Source: Nitrospira sp. UBA5699 | GTDB lineage: Bacteria > Nitrospirota > Nitrospiria > Nitrospirales > Nitrospiraceae | Length of the DNA: 39,770 bases | Assembly: GCA_002420105.1 (NCBI GenBank) | Contig: DIHJ01000080.1 | Span: forward strand, 1 to 39,770 | Reading direction: 5' to 3' | Notes under the pieces: model-generated | What the model saw: only the letters and a program-made list of their open reading frames with translations | Database searches by the model: none | What the model was told of the DNA's origin: nothing | Part shown: one piece after another, positions 32,737 through 39,674 of the stretch | Layout of the letters: each line of letters starts with the position of its first letter | Position numbering within the stretch: position 1 is the first letter of the stretch | Translations under genes and position numbers: made by a program

Positions 32737-33708
32737 CTACCAGGCGTAGGCTTCCGGAGCCGGACCGCCGGGACCGGGGAAGATGTCGTCGAGACGCGTC
32801 AACGTGTCCCGGCTCAACGTCAGACTCAGCGCCCGCATCGAGTCGTTCACCTGCTCCAGCGTGCGCGGTCCGATGATCGGCGCCGTGACGGCTTTCTGGT
32901 GCAGCAGCCAGGCCAATGCCACGTCCGCCGGCCGCTCGCCGAGTTGCCGGCAAAGCGCCTCGTAGGCTTCCAACCGGGAGCGGTACTTCTGAACGTCCTT
33001 CTTTACGTCTTCGTCCGCGCGGCGTCCCTTCGTCGCCGGCTCCAAGGCTCCGGCCAGCAACCCGCGCGCGAGCGGACTCCAGGGGATCAGGCCGATGCCG
33101 TACGATTCGCAGGCCGGGATCACCTCCAGCTCGATCGTCCGTTCGTTGAGGTTGTAGAGGCTCTGCTCGGAGACGAGGCCGAGAAAATGGCGGCTCCGGG
33201 CCGTCTCCTGGGCCTGGGCCAGATGCCAGCCGGCGAAATTGCTGCTGCCGACGTAGAGCACCTTGCCTTCGCGGACCAGCTGCTCCATCGCCTGCCAGAT
33301 CTCATCCCAGGGCGTCTCCCGATCGACGTGGTGCATCTGATACAGATCGAGGCAGTCGGTGCGCAGACGCCGGAGGCTCTGTTCGCAGGCCCGCTTGATG
33401 TGCAGGGCCGACAGACGCGACTGGTTCGGCCAGTCGCCCATGCGGCCGAACACTTTCGTCGCGAGCACGACTTTCTCCCGCCGTCCTCCGCCCTGGGCGA
33501 GCCAGCGGCCGACGATCTGCTCGGTCCAGCCTTCGCCCGTCTTCCAGCCGTAGACGTTCGCCGTGTCGAAAAAATTGATCCCCAGTTCCAGCGCCCGGTC
33601 CATGACGGCGAAACTCTCCGCTTCGTCCGTCTCGGGACCAAAATTCATCGTGCCGAGACAAAGCCGGCTGACTTTCACCCCGGAACGGCCAAGATGGACG
33701 TATTGCAT
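32737..33708 (-). CDS. aldo/keto reductase
   Basis: The protein has 323 aa. The AKR signature and complete catalytic tetrad are visible: Asp48 (NFFDTANVYG), Tyr53, Lys85 (VLATKVFG) and His126 (YQMHHVD). NADPH-binding motifs GLIPWSPLARG and the C-terminal APIIGPRTLEQ are typical of the YajO/AKR-like subgroup. These cytosolic enzymes reduce aldehydes and ketones with NADPH; the substrate is not identifiable. The gene begins with MQYVHLGRSGVKVSRLCLGTM, the normal start. The haem-binding DUF3365 gene ends 16 bp upstream on the same strand, so the two may be co-transcribed. Confidence 0.93.
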   Translation of the reverse strand: MQYVHLGRSGVKVSRLCLGTMNFGPETDEAESFAVMDRALELGINFFDTANVYGWKTGEGWTEQIVGRWLAQGGGRREKVVLATKVFGRMGDWPNQSRLSALHIKRACEQSLRRLRTDCLDLYQMHHVDRETPWDEIWQAMEQLVREGKVLYVGSSNFAGWHLAQAQETARSRHFLGLVSEQSLYNLNERTIELEVIPACESYGIGLIPWSPLARGLLAGALEPATKGRRADEDVKKDVQKYRSRLEAYEALCRQLGERPADVALAWLLHQKAVTAPIIGPRTLEQVNDSMRALSLTLSRDTLTRLDDIFPGPGGPAPEAYAW

Positions 33709-33724
33709 GGCGGAGATCCGGTCC

Positions 33725-34525
33725 TTACGGCAGGGGAAGCTTCACGCTGATGGCGCCTCCCAGACGGCCCTCCTGCGCGCCTTCCTTCGGATAGCCGGTG
33801 ATGTCCCGCTCGCCTTTCGGGCTCCCGTGACAACTGAGGCAGGCCTTGCCGTAGAACAAGGGCAGCAACAGGCGCAGGCTCTTCCCCTCCTCGACCGTTT
33901 CGCTGACGACCTGCTCGCCGTCTCGGGGGAACGTCGGCTGCTCCATCTTCTCCATCGAGGCGATCTCGAAGGCATCCGGCTTGTTCCTGGGATTGCGGAC
34001 CAGCGATTCCGGCGCCGTCTGTTTCAGATAGACCCCGGACCAGGCTTGAAACCGGTTGCCCGTTTCCGTGCCGAAGGTGGCGGGGATCAATCCCTTGTAC
34101 TTCATCCCCTTCATGTTGATGACGGTCTGATAGGTCGCCACGGTCTTCTTGCTCTCCTCCAGCAGCCGGGCGAGCAACGGCTGCGCCATGGCCGGCACCT
34201 GCGCGGCGGAGAGATTCGTCAGGTCGTGGCCGGTCCGTTCCTTGAACAATGCGATCGTCTGTTGCGCGAAGACCTCCGGCGTAAAGCCCTTGTCGCCCTT
34301 GTCCGGATCGTTGATCAGGTCCTGATTCTGTCCGATCGCCACGCGGCCGCAGTCGAGGAGGACCGCGAGCAGGCGGCCGGTCTCACGGGCGTCGGACTCC
34401 CTGTCCGCCAGGGCCGCAGGGACCGGACCGCTCAGCAGCGCGAGAACGATCACCAGGCCCAGCGGCACGACGCGTCGAGGATCAAGGGGGAAGCGGCAGG
34501 ACAGACATCGAAGGGGTCGCGTCAT
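33725..34525 (-). CDS. exported DUF3365 (Tll0287-like) protein with a c-type haem motif
   Basis: The protein has 266 aa from ATG 34525, chosen because GAGGAA lies seven bases upstream; an in-frame GTG at 34540 overlaps that site. A signal peptide (~20-40, VPLGLVIVLALLSGPVPAALA) is preceded by a basic stretch. The mature part shows the DUF3365 pattern: LLARLLEESKK...TYQTVINMKGMKYKGLIPATFG, then ATFGTETGNRFQAWSGVYLKQT, then RNPRNKPDAFE. The haem c site ACLSCHGSPKG (Cys229, Cys232, His233) lies near the C terminus. The fold is thought to be a PAS-like haem sensor or redox protein in the periplasm. It fits an organism with a cytochrome-rich respiratory chain. An aldo/keto reductase gene follows. 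Confidence 0.88.
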   Translation of the reverse strand: MTRPLRCLSCRFPLDPRRVVPLGLVIVLALLSGPVPAALADRESDARETGRLLAVLLDCGRVAIGQNQDLINDPDKGDKGFTPEVFAQQTIALFKERTGHDLTNLSAAQVPAMAQPLLARLLEESKKTVATYQTVINMKGMKYKGLIPATFGTETGNRFQAWSGVYLKQTAPESLVRNPRNKPDAFEIASMEKMEQPTFPRDGEQVVSETVEEGKSLRLLLPLFYGKACLSCHGSPKGERDITGYPKEGAQEGRLGGAISVKLPLP

Positions 34526-34640
34526 GATGATGTTCCTCACGTGTGGATGAAGCGGGCGCCAGCGATTGCGGCGTAAGGCTATGCCGACGATATGGGGGGA
34601 GTCAACAGGAGGAAAATAGCGGGTATTTCCGCCTCCCGTT

Positions 34641-35063
34641 TTAGAAGGGGATGCGGATACCCAGCTGAAACTCGTTGGGCGAAAAACTTTGGCCGAACTG
34701 GCTTCGCAGGCCGGACTCTGTCGCGGGCGCGGCGGGGCTGTTCAACGACCGGTCCAGTTCCGAGGTATAGCCGCTCCCGAAACCGGCGCCGACGTAGGGC
34801 ATCAAAGTGGTTCCGCCGACCGAGTAGCTTCCGCTGATCGACGGCACGTCCCGGAACACGGCGGCTGCCGATTGGCCTGATTTCGCGGAAGAGGGCTGCC
34901 CCGGAAGGCCCTGCCGCAAGGCTTTTTCCTCGGACTTGCTCAGGGGACCGAGGGGCGTCGCATGACCTTGGATGATTATGACGTCGTTGATCGCCGCAGC
35001 CTGATCGACCGGCGCGAAAGAAACCGCCAGAACCAGGGCCAAGATGGAAAAGCCGTATTTCAT
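34641..35063 (-). CDS. exported hypothetical protein, 140 aa
   Basis: The ATG at 35063 starts a clear signal peptide (MKYGFSILALVLAVSFAPVDQAAA), with cleavage near residue 24. The mature ~115 residues have low cysteine content and a Gly/Ser-rich middle. The end is NEFQLGIRIPF, with alternating hydrophobic residues and a terminal Phe. That ending, together with LMPYVGAGFGSGYTS, resembles the C-terminal strand signal of outer-membrane beta-barrels, but the protein is too short to be a full barrel on its own. The family is not recognised. The spacing of GGAG to the start is long, so the ATG is moderately supported. Confidence 0.65.
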   Translation of the reverse strand: MKYGFSILALVLAVSFAPVDQAAAINDVIIIQGHATPLGPLSKSEEKALRQGLPGQPSSAKSGQSAAAVFRDVPSISGSYSVGGTTLMPYVGAGFGSGYTSELDRSLNSPAAPATESGLRSQFGQSFSPNEFQLGIRIPF

Positions 35064-35247
35064 CGAATGAGGTCTCCGTCTGCTTGCCACTGCCATCACA
35101 TAATACAAACGAAAATATCGTTACGCAAGATCCGCGCCAGGCAATTCCCCTCGCCGGTCAAGGAGTTCGCAACAAGCTCCGGCGGACTGTTTCATATTGT
35201 CCGCAATCCCTGTGCGAAATGAATCGCAATTGCGGGATTTCATAGCA

Positions 35248-35397
35248 TTACGGCTCACCCTCCTCGACGTCCTCGATCGTCTGTTTGATCGCCGCGACGA
35301 AGGCCTCCGGCTTGGACAGCGCCTGCTCCGTCAGCTGAAATTCGGACACCAGCACGCCGGCCCGATCCACGATGATCAAGCGATAACCTGCCTTCAC
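35248..35397 (-). CDS. small hypothetical protein, 49 aa
   Basis: From GTG 35397 the frame gives MKAGYRLIIVDRAGVLVSEF followed by QLTEQALSKPEAFVAAIKQT and the acidic tail IEDVEEGEP, a plausible beta-beta-alpha mini-domain. AAAGGGAA lies six to eight bases upstream; the neighbouring GTG at 35403 is too close to it. The longer open frame upstream is a shadow of the peroxiredoxin gene. The protein-like pattern (two beta strands, one amphipathic helix) and ribosome-binding site support a real gene. No family is recognised. Confidence 0.55.
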   Translation of the reverse strand: MKAGYRLIIVDRAGVLVSEFQLTEQALSKPEAFVAAIKQTIEDVEEGEP

Positions 35398-35529
35398 GGT
35401 CACTTCCCTTTCTGGCCGTCCCCAAACGGGCCCGCTCCGGACCTTGAATGCGATCGGCCTCTGGCCCGATGCGGTCCGACCCGGTAGAATGGGCCGGTCC
35501 TGCTCACAACATGACGCAATGAGGTCTCC

Positions 35530-36084
35530 ATGGCAATGGCATCGGTCATGCTCCCGCTCGGAACGCCCGCCCCGCCGTTCAGCCTGCGCGACGTCGTCAG
35601 CGGGCAACTCTACAGCCTCGACTCGTTCAAGGGAAAGACCGCTCTGCTGGTCATGTTCATCTGCCGGCACTGCCCCTACGTGGCGCATGTCCGGGAAGAA
35701 CTCGCCAGGCTGGGACGGGACTATCGCGGGAGCGGTCTCGGCATCGTCGCCATCAGCAGCAACGACCCGGCGCAATATCCGGACGACGCGCCCGACAAGC
35801 TCAAGGAGATGGCCGAGCAGCAGGGCTTCACGTTTCCGCTCTGTTTCGACGAAAGCCAGGAGGTCGCGAAGGCGTACAACGCCGCCTGCACGCCCGACTT
35901 CTATCTGTTCGACGGCGGCCGGAAACTGGCGTATCGGGGACAGCTCGACGACAGCCGCCCCGGCAGCGGCAAACCGGTGACCGGGCGCGACCTGCGCGCC
36001 GCGATCGACGCCGTCCTCGCGAACAGGCCGGTGGACGGCAACCAGAAACCCAGCATCGGGTGCAGCATTAAATGGAAGACCTGA
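35530..36084 (+). CDS. thioredoxin-fold peroxiredoxin-like protein (CxxC)
   Basis: The protein has 184 aa. The N-terminal half is an AhpC/TSA-type thioredoxin fold: LPLGTPAPPFSLRDV, then FICRHCPYVAHVREEL with Cys45 and Cys48 forming a CxxC, which takes the place of the peroxiredoxin PxxxTxxC motif. The cis-Pro segment is AACTPDFYLFD, and SIGCSIKWK ends the protein, a common ending in this family of thioredoxin-like/redoxin proteins. It has no signal peptide and is probably cytosolic. Exact activity (peroxide reduction or disulfide exchange) cannot be read from sequence. The ATG follows TGAGGT. Confidence 0.85.
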   Translation: MAMASVMLPLGTPAPPFSLRDVVSGQLYSLDSFKGKTALLVMFICRHCPYVAHVREELARLGRDYRGSGLGIVAISSNDPAQYPDDAPDKLKEMAEQQGFTFPLCFDESQEVAKAYNAACTPDFYLFDGGRKLAYRGQLDDSRPGSGKPVTGRDLRAAIDAVLANRPVDGNQKPSIGCSIKWKT

Positions 36085-36089
36085 GGAGT

Positions 36090-36200
36090 TCTGAGTTATG
36101 AACATGCGAGACGCGCGCGACGGGCGGGAAAGGCAAAACAGTTCTACGTTGTAAGAAGAATGGGAAATTGGGAATGGCGGATGAGGAATCCGCCTCGGAT
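36090..36200 (-). repeat. dispersed intergenic repeat, inverted relative to 37490-37700
   Basis: The words GTTCTGAGTTATGAAC, then GAATGGGAAATTGGGAATGG and GGATGAGGAAT occur here. Their reverse complements (ACTCAGAACT, CCATTCCCAATT, ATTCCTCATC) recur between 37500 and 37700. The block lies directly before the cupredoxin gene. Confidence 0.55.
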
Positions 36201-36223
36201 CGGATGATCGGGACGACGGTGGC

Positions 36224-36616
36224 ATGAGGCGGGATCGAGTTGGCGTGGCCTGGCTGGGCCTGGGACTGTTGACCGGCCTGTTGGGGCCGGCCGGCTGCGA
36301 CGGCACCCAGACCGTCTCCCTCACCACGCAGGATTTTCGCTTCGATCCGGACCTCGTGCGCGTCAGCGCCTCCTCGCCCCTGACCCTCACCATCTATAAT
36401 GCGGGCAGGGAGGAGCACGAGTTCGACAGCCCGCTTCTCATGTACGCCGCCAACCTTCCGCCGCGGGACGCACAGGCGAAGGCCGGCGGCCCCGGCATCG
36501 CCCTTCCGCCCGGGCAGGCCCTCCGCATCCTCGTGGCGCCGCCGCCCGGAACCTACCTCTACATCTGCCGGCGCAAAGGCCACGCCAACATGACCGGCAC
36601 GCTCATCGTCGAATAG
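36224..36616 (+). CDS. exported cupredoxin-like blue copper protein, 130 aa
   Basis: A signal peptide (VGVAWLGLGLLTGLLGPAG) leads to Cys25 in GPAGCDG, a lipobox lacking the usual Leu at -3, so lipidation is possible but not certain. The mature part is a single cupredoxin beta sandwich. The type 1 copper ligand set can be placed: His65 (EEHEFDS), then Cys115, His120 and Met123 in YICRRKGHANMTG. The order H...C-x4-H-x2-M is that of plastocyanin/azurin-like small blue copper proteins. It probably carries electrons in the periplasm, consistent with a copper- and cytochrome-rich respiratory chain. No partner oxidase lies in the window. An ATG at 36224 begins the signal. Confidence 0.88.
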   Translation: MRRDRVGVAWLGLGLLTGLLGPAGCDGTQTVSLTTQDFRFDPDLVRVSASSPLTLTIYNAGREEHEFDSPLLMYAANLPPRDAQAKAGGPGIALPPGQALRILVAPPPGTYLYICRRKGHANMTGTLIVE

Positions 36617-36652
36617 ACGGACTGGAACGCGAGGGAATGATAGGAAGAATGG

Positions 36653-36856
36653 TCAGGCGGTCAGTTTGCCCCAGACGTAGGGCGTGAGGTAATAGGCGGC
36701 GAAGGACAGGAGCATGGCCAGCACCGCCCCGAGCAGCCCGTTCACCAGAAGACCCGCGAAGGGCAGCAACAGCACGACGAGGATCATCGCCACGGCAACC
36801 GGCTTGTGCCGCTCATAAAACTCCCGCCGCCGGCCGACTTGGTTGGTCTGCTCCAT
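36653..36856 (-). CDS. small membrane protein, 67 aa
   Basis: A basic, polar N terminus (MEQTNQVGRRREFYERHKP) precedes one long or two short hydrophobic helices (~20-40, AVAMILVVLLLPFAGLLVNG; ~42-60, LGAVLAMLLSFAAYYLTPY). There is no cysteine and no signal-peptidase site. The start codon and the region just upstream (36836-36885) are unusually rich in TGGTTGGTCTG-type words related to the top6B tail repeat, so part of its N terminus may derive from such a repeat. The function is unknown. Confidence 0.7.
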   Translation of the reverse strand: MEQTNQVGRRREFYERHKPVAVAMILVVLLLPFAGLLVNGLLGAVLAMLLSFAAYYLTPYVWGKLTA

Positions 36857-36929
36857 CTGGTTGATCCGGTTCGGTTGGTTATCGGATTCGTGTCATGCGT
36901 CCGGCGGGCCGGGCGAGCAGGCTTTCCCG

Positions 36930-36975
36930 CCCGCCCATTGCCCATTCCAAATTCCACATTTCCCCCTAATATCCC
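36930..36975 (+). repeat. short ATTCC-type repeat copy
   Basis: The words CCATTGCCCATTCC, then AAATTCCACATTTCC match the vocabulary of the block at 37490-37700 in the same orientation. It overlaps the end of the exported-protein gene that terminates at 36966. Confidence 0.45.
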
Positions 36976-37376
36976 CTCCCGCTTCCCCCGCGCCCCATCC
37001 GATCCAGCGGCAGCGCTTCGTACCGCTGCTTCAGATCAGGATGCTCGCTGAGGAACTTCTTCACCGCCGCCTCGTCGGCGAACACCTCTTTGCTCCGCTG
37101 GCGGTATTCCTCGACCGTCAGATTGTGCTTTTCCAGCAACTGGGCGAGCTTCGCGTTGATGTCCGCGCCCATCTCCTTCATCTGCTCCGGCGAAGGCCGC
37201 TGCCCTTCCTTGAACCGCTCCCCGCCCTTGAAATAGTTCGTCATCATCTCGCCGATGTCGATGCGGGCCTTGACGAACCGCTCCACATCTGCCGGTTCCG
37301 CCGCCAAACCCGTTCCGGCGAACAGCACGAGTCCCAACGAGATACCGATCATGCTGCGAGTCCAATTCATTGCCAT
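36966..37376 (-). CDS. exported helical hypothetical protein, 136 aa
   Basis: It begins MAMNWTRSMIGISLGLVLFAG, a signal peptide with probable cleavage after GLAA near residue 26. The mature part is entirely helical and charged (KARIDIGEMMTNYF, SPEQMKEMGADINAKLAQLL, LTVEEYRQRSKEVFADEAAV), in the style of DUF4168- or DUF2059-like small exported proteins; neither is confirmed. The end is Gly-rich (MGRGGSGRGY). The ribosome-binding site GAGGAG is too close (3 bp) to the first ATG but well placed (9 bp) for ATG 37370, so the real start may be two codons later. Confidence 0.75.
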   Translation of the reverse strand: MAMNWTRSMIGISLGLVLFAGTGLAAEPADVERFVKARIDIGEMMTNYFKGGERFKEGQRPSPEQMKEMGADINAKLAQLLEKHNLTVEEYRQRSKEVFADEAAVKKFLSEHPDLKQRYEALPLDRMGRGGSGRGY

Positions 37377-37809
37377 GGTCTCCTCTCAATATAAGAATGA
37401 ATCAACGTACCGTCCCGCAAGCCCCATCATACCATTGCACCGGAGCCCATGCACCAAGCGCCTCTCCGACACGTCCTCCCCGCTGTTCGATCGACAGTGC
37501 ACAGATCAAATTCCACATTCCCAATTCTCCTCCCCTCCGCCATTCCACATTCCACATTCCTCATTCCCAATTCCTCATCGTCTTCTATCACCCGCCCATT
37601 CCCCATTCCAAAATACCAACGGACTTTTCCCCAACTCAGAGCTCATAACCCGTAACTCAGAACTTTCTTGGATAACTCAGCACCCAGAACTCAGAACGTG
37701 TTCTTCTGAAAATCAATCCTTCGGGTGATAGGCAGCCCCTCCCGATCGGATTAGACTTTTCCCTGACGCAACGGCGGTCGTTCCGTCACCGTGCGAAAGG
37801 AGGCCCGAC
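37377..37809. other. intergenic region carrying the dispersed repeat block
   Basis: Positions 37490-37700 are a run of near-identical short words: AATTCCACATTCCC, CCATTCCACATTCC, ACATTCCTCATTCCC, then AACTCAGAGCTCATAACCC, GTAACTCAGAACT and CACCCAGAACTCAGAACG. They are AT-rich against a GC-rich background and non-coding. The same words in reverse complement lie at 36090-36200. GAAAGGAGG (37796-37804) is the ribosome-binding site of the gene at 37810. Confidence 0.6.
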
Positions 37810-38316
37810 ATGAGATACCCCGCGTTCCTCGTTCCAGCAGTCGCAGCGATGTTGTCGGCCGGCGTCCCGGCCGGCGCCGAGCAGCCGACGCCTTTCGTGC
37901 AAAGCGCGCACTACGGCTTCAGCGGCGTCATCTCCAAGATCCACTCGGGGATGATCTTCGTGCAGACCGAGACCAGCATGCAGCCTCGCGTCATCAGCCC
38001 GACCAAGGCGGATCGCGTGGGCCTGCTCGACGCGAAGGTGGGCGAAACGTTGAACCTGCTCGTCGATTCCGGGAACGTGCTGATGGATGTCTCCAGGACG
38101 GACCGGTTCTTCCCCGAACATCGGTTCGTGGCGGGCCGCATCCACTACGCCGACCCCTACTGGAGCGAAATCCAGGTCTCGACCCCCGAGGGATCGGCCA
38201 GCTATGAAGTCGATCCGTTGGCCGGAAGCAAGCTGTCCGTGCTCGAGGAAGGAATGCCGGTCACCATCGAACTCGACGCAGACAACGTCATGGTCGATAT
38301 CCATCGGGCCAGGTAA
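37810..38316 (+). CDS. exported hypothetical protein with an internal tandem duplication, 168 aa
   Basis: The signal peptide (MRYPAFLVPAVAAMLSAGVPAGA) should be cleaved near residue 23. The mature protein consists of two similar beta-rich units of ~58 residues. Unit 1 runs ~37-94 (starting FSGVISKIHSGMIFVQT, ending LNLLVDSGNVLMDV). Unit 2 runs ~106-164 (starting FVAGRIHYADPYWSEIQVST, ending VTIELDADNVMVDI). Each ends with an acid-x-x-Asn-Val-x-hydrophobic-Asp strand, so they appear to be tandem copies of a small barrel or OB/SH3-like domain. No family is recognised. GAAAGGAGG lies just before the ATG. Confidence 0.8.
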   Translation: MRYPAFLVPAVAAMLSAGVPAGAEQPTPFVQSAHYGFSGVISKIHSGMIFVQTETSMQPRVISPTKADRVGLLDAKVGETLNLLVDSGNVLMDVSRTDRFFPEHRFVAGRIHYADPYWSEIQVSTPEGSASYEVDPLAGSKLSVLEEGMPVTIELDADNVMVDIHRAR

Positions 38317-38511
38317 ACCGGCCCGCATCGCCTCACCGAAGTTCGGCGGACGTTCGACGCCCAAGGAGCATTCCGTCCGAACGCCCGCCGGCCTCCCCTG
38401 CATTCTTGACAGCCCTCCCGTCACCGGCCTAGCCTGACGGGACCAGCCTGTTCCGGACCGAGGGCATCAGACCGCCACGTTCACCCTTCATCACGCACGG
38501 GGAGAACCGGT

Positions 38512-38967
38512 ATGCGATGCGTCGAATGCTTCTTTGAGAACCCCACCGCAGCCCAGTGGTGCAAGAACTGCGGCGCCACCCTCCAGAACGACAAGGGGCC
38601 GGTCCAGACGGACAGTCCCGTAATCCTGTCCGCGCAGGAACGGAGAGGCTTCTTCGCCTTCGGGTCCTTCATCGGTCCGCCGTTCATTCAAGTGGTGTAC
38701 GTCCTGGGGGCGGCGGCCATCTCGCTTGCCGGCCTCGGGATGGTGCTGCTGGTCCTCACGGGTTGGGCTCCCGAGTTTACGGAGGTCGGCCGCGACATGC
38801 TCCTCTTCGGCGGCCTCACCCTCCTCGGCGTCGGCAACATCCTCTGGCGGGTCCTCTGCGAGTTCGGGATGCTGCTCTTCCGCCTGCACGAGGCCCTCAC
38901 GAGGCTCGACGAGCGGATGCGGGTGCTGATCGGCCTGCTGGCGGGAAAAAAGGAGGGACGGGGCTGA
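38512..38967 (+). CDS. zinc-ribbon membrane protein, 151 aa
   Basis: Residues 3-20 form an N-terminal zinc ribbon (CVEC at 3-6, CKNC at 17-20), then a linker and two hydrophobic helices (~60-84, VVYVLGAAAISLAGLGMVLLVL; ~96-112, LLFGGLTLLGVGNIL). A C-terminal amphipathic helix (LHEALTRLDERMRVLIGLLAGKK) follows. This double-CxxC plus membrane layout resembles the gene at 7102-7656. The function is unknown. The codons for ~107-138 (38830-38925) are repeated exactly at 39675-39770, beyond the toxin-antitoxin-like genes. Confidence 0.82.
   Translation: MRCVECFFENPTAAQWCKNCGATLQNDKGPVQTDSPVILSAQERRGFFAFGSFIGPPFIQVVYVLGAAAISLAGLGMVLLVLTGWAPEFTEVGRDMLLFGGLTLLGVGNILWRVLCEFGMLLFRLHEALTRLDERMRVLIGLLAGKKEGRG
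38830..38925 (+). repeat. 96-bp exact direct repeat, copy 1 (inside the zinc-ribbon gene)
   Basis: Identical to 39675-39770 with no mismatch over 96 bp, offset 845 bp. The preceding bases differ (C at 38829, T at 39674), so this is the left border; the right border of copy 2 is not visible. Confidence 0.95.
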
Positions 38968-38984
38968 GGGATTCCAAGTAGGTC

Positions 38985-39227
38985 TTAGGCCGTGGCTTTC
39001 ATCCGTTTCGCGGCATGCAATACGGTGAAGCCGATCACCTCTTCGCCCTCATAGCGCACGATGATGTCGTCGTCCGTCATTTCGCTGTCGGTCGCGCGGC
39101 TCGGCTTCTTGAAGTTGACATAGAGCGTGTCCGCCTCGGAGTCATACGTGAGCCAGACCGCGTGCTGGGGCGACCGGTTTACCGCCGGAATCAGCTTCAG
39201 GTACTCTTGAATGTCCGTTATGGCCAT
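38985..39227 (-). CDS. DUF2283 domain protein, 80 aa (possible antitoxin-side partner)
   Basis: DUF2283 pattern: VWLTYDSEADTLYVNFKK, then DSEMTDDDIIVRYEGEEVIG and FTVLHAAKR, a compact beta-rich domain. In other genomes such proteins often sit beside DUF4258 or other small putative nuclease/toxin proteins; the role is not established. The gene overlaps the end of the upstream gene by 10 bp (39218-39227), so translation is probably coupled. It has no DNA-binding domain of its own, so autoregulation would need another element. Confidence 0.85.
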   Translation of the reverse strand: MAITDIQEYLKLIPAVNRSPQHAVWLTYDSEADTLYVNFKKPSRATDSEMTDDDIIVRYEGEEVIGFTVLHAAKRMKATA

Positions 39228-39520
39228 AACTGTCTCCTCTTCGAAAGGGACCGCATTCGTCGCGTCATAAAGGCGGTGATAACAAAACCGTCTCCTTCCC
39301 TTTCCCGATAGACGGCCACCAGGTGCTTTCCCTGTTCCAATTGACGGATCGCCAGGAGTTCCCCGTCTCCGCCGAGCAGGATCCGCTCCGGTCGTGCGAC
39401 CGTCTCCAATACTTCCGTCCGCAGCTCAGCCAGCTCAGCATGTTCTTCCGAAATATGCCCCCAGCGCTCGTCGGTCAGCCGAATGGGCAAGCCGTTTTTC
39501 GAAACGACACGATCAACCAC
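39218..39520 (-). CDS. putative BECR-fold/RelE-like nuclease-type protein, 100 aa
   Basis: The protein begins MVDRVVSKNGLPIRLTDERW and continues with the WGHISEEHAELAELRTEVLETVARPERIL segment. Short strands ending HLVAVYRE and GFVITAFMTRRMRSL follow. That order (W-G-H-I near the start, a Pro-containing P-E-R-I-L turn, then V-V-Y/FVITAFMT strands) resembles phage-type PBECR / DUF4258-like proteins, a fold shared with RelE, barnase and EndoU toxins. Candidate catalytic residues are His22, Arg72 and Thr82/Thr86, from analogy only. The product is cytosolic. It is upstream of DUF2283 in a two-gene operon. I am confident it is a gene, less so of its family. Confidence 0.7.
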   Translation of the reverse strand: MVDRVVSKNGLPIRLTDERWGHISEEHAELAELRTEVLETVARPERILLGGDGELLAIRQLEQGKHLVAVYREREGDGFVITAFMTRRMRSLSKRRQLWP

Positions 39521-39593
39521 CGCTCCCCCATCGGGCTGCTCATGATCTCATCGGAACGGAGTGTGACGAGACGTTCACCTACCGGCCATGCCG

Positions 39594-39616
39594 ACCGTCG
39601 TTGCGACGGTATTCTA
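39594..39616 (-). promoter_or_regulatory. candidate promoter and palindromic operator of the DUF2283 operon
   Basis: On the minus strand, TAGAAT (39616-39611) is directly followed by ACCGTCG (39610-39604), CAA and CGACGGT (39600-39594), a perfect 7-bp palindrome with a 3-bp centre at the expected transcription start. The -35 (TTCCCT) is weak. The site lies 74 bp before the first gene. Confidence 0.5.
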
Positions 39617-39674
39617 CACAGGTTCGCAGACACAGGGAATATCCCCTGCTCATAGAGCGGCGAACGGCGGCTAT

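Noticed and set aside
36090..37700. CRISPR array
   Set aside because: Repeats are irregular short words without constant repeat and spacer lengths, and no cas genes are present.
36090..37700. Insertion sequence with terminal inverted repeats
   Set aside because: No transposase between the inverted blocks, and the blocks match by repeated words rather than as exact ends.
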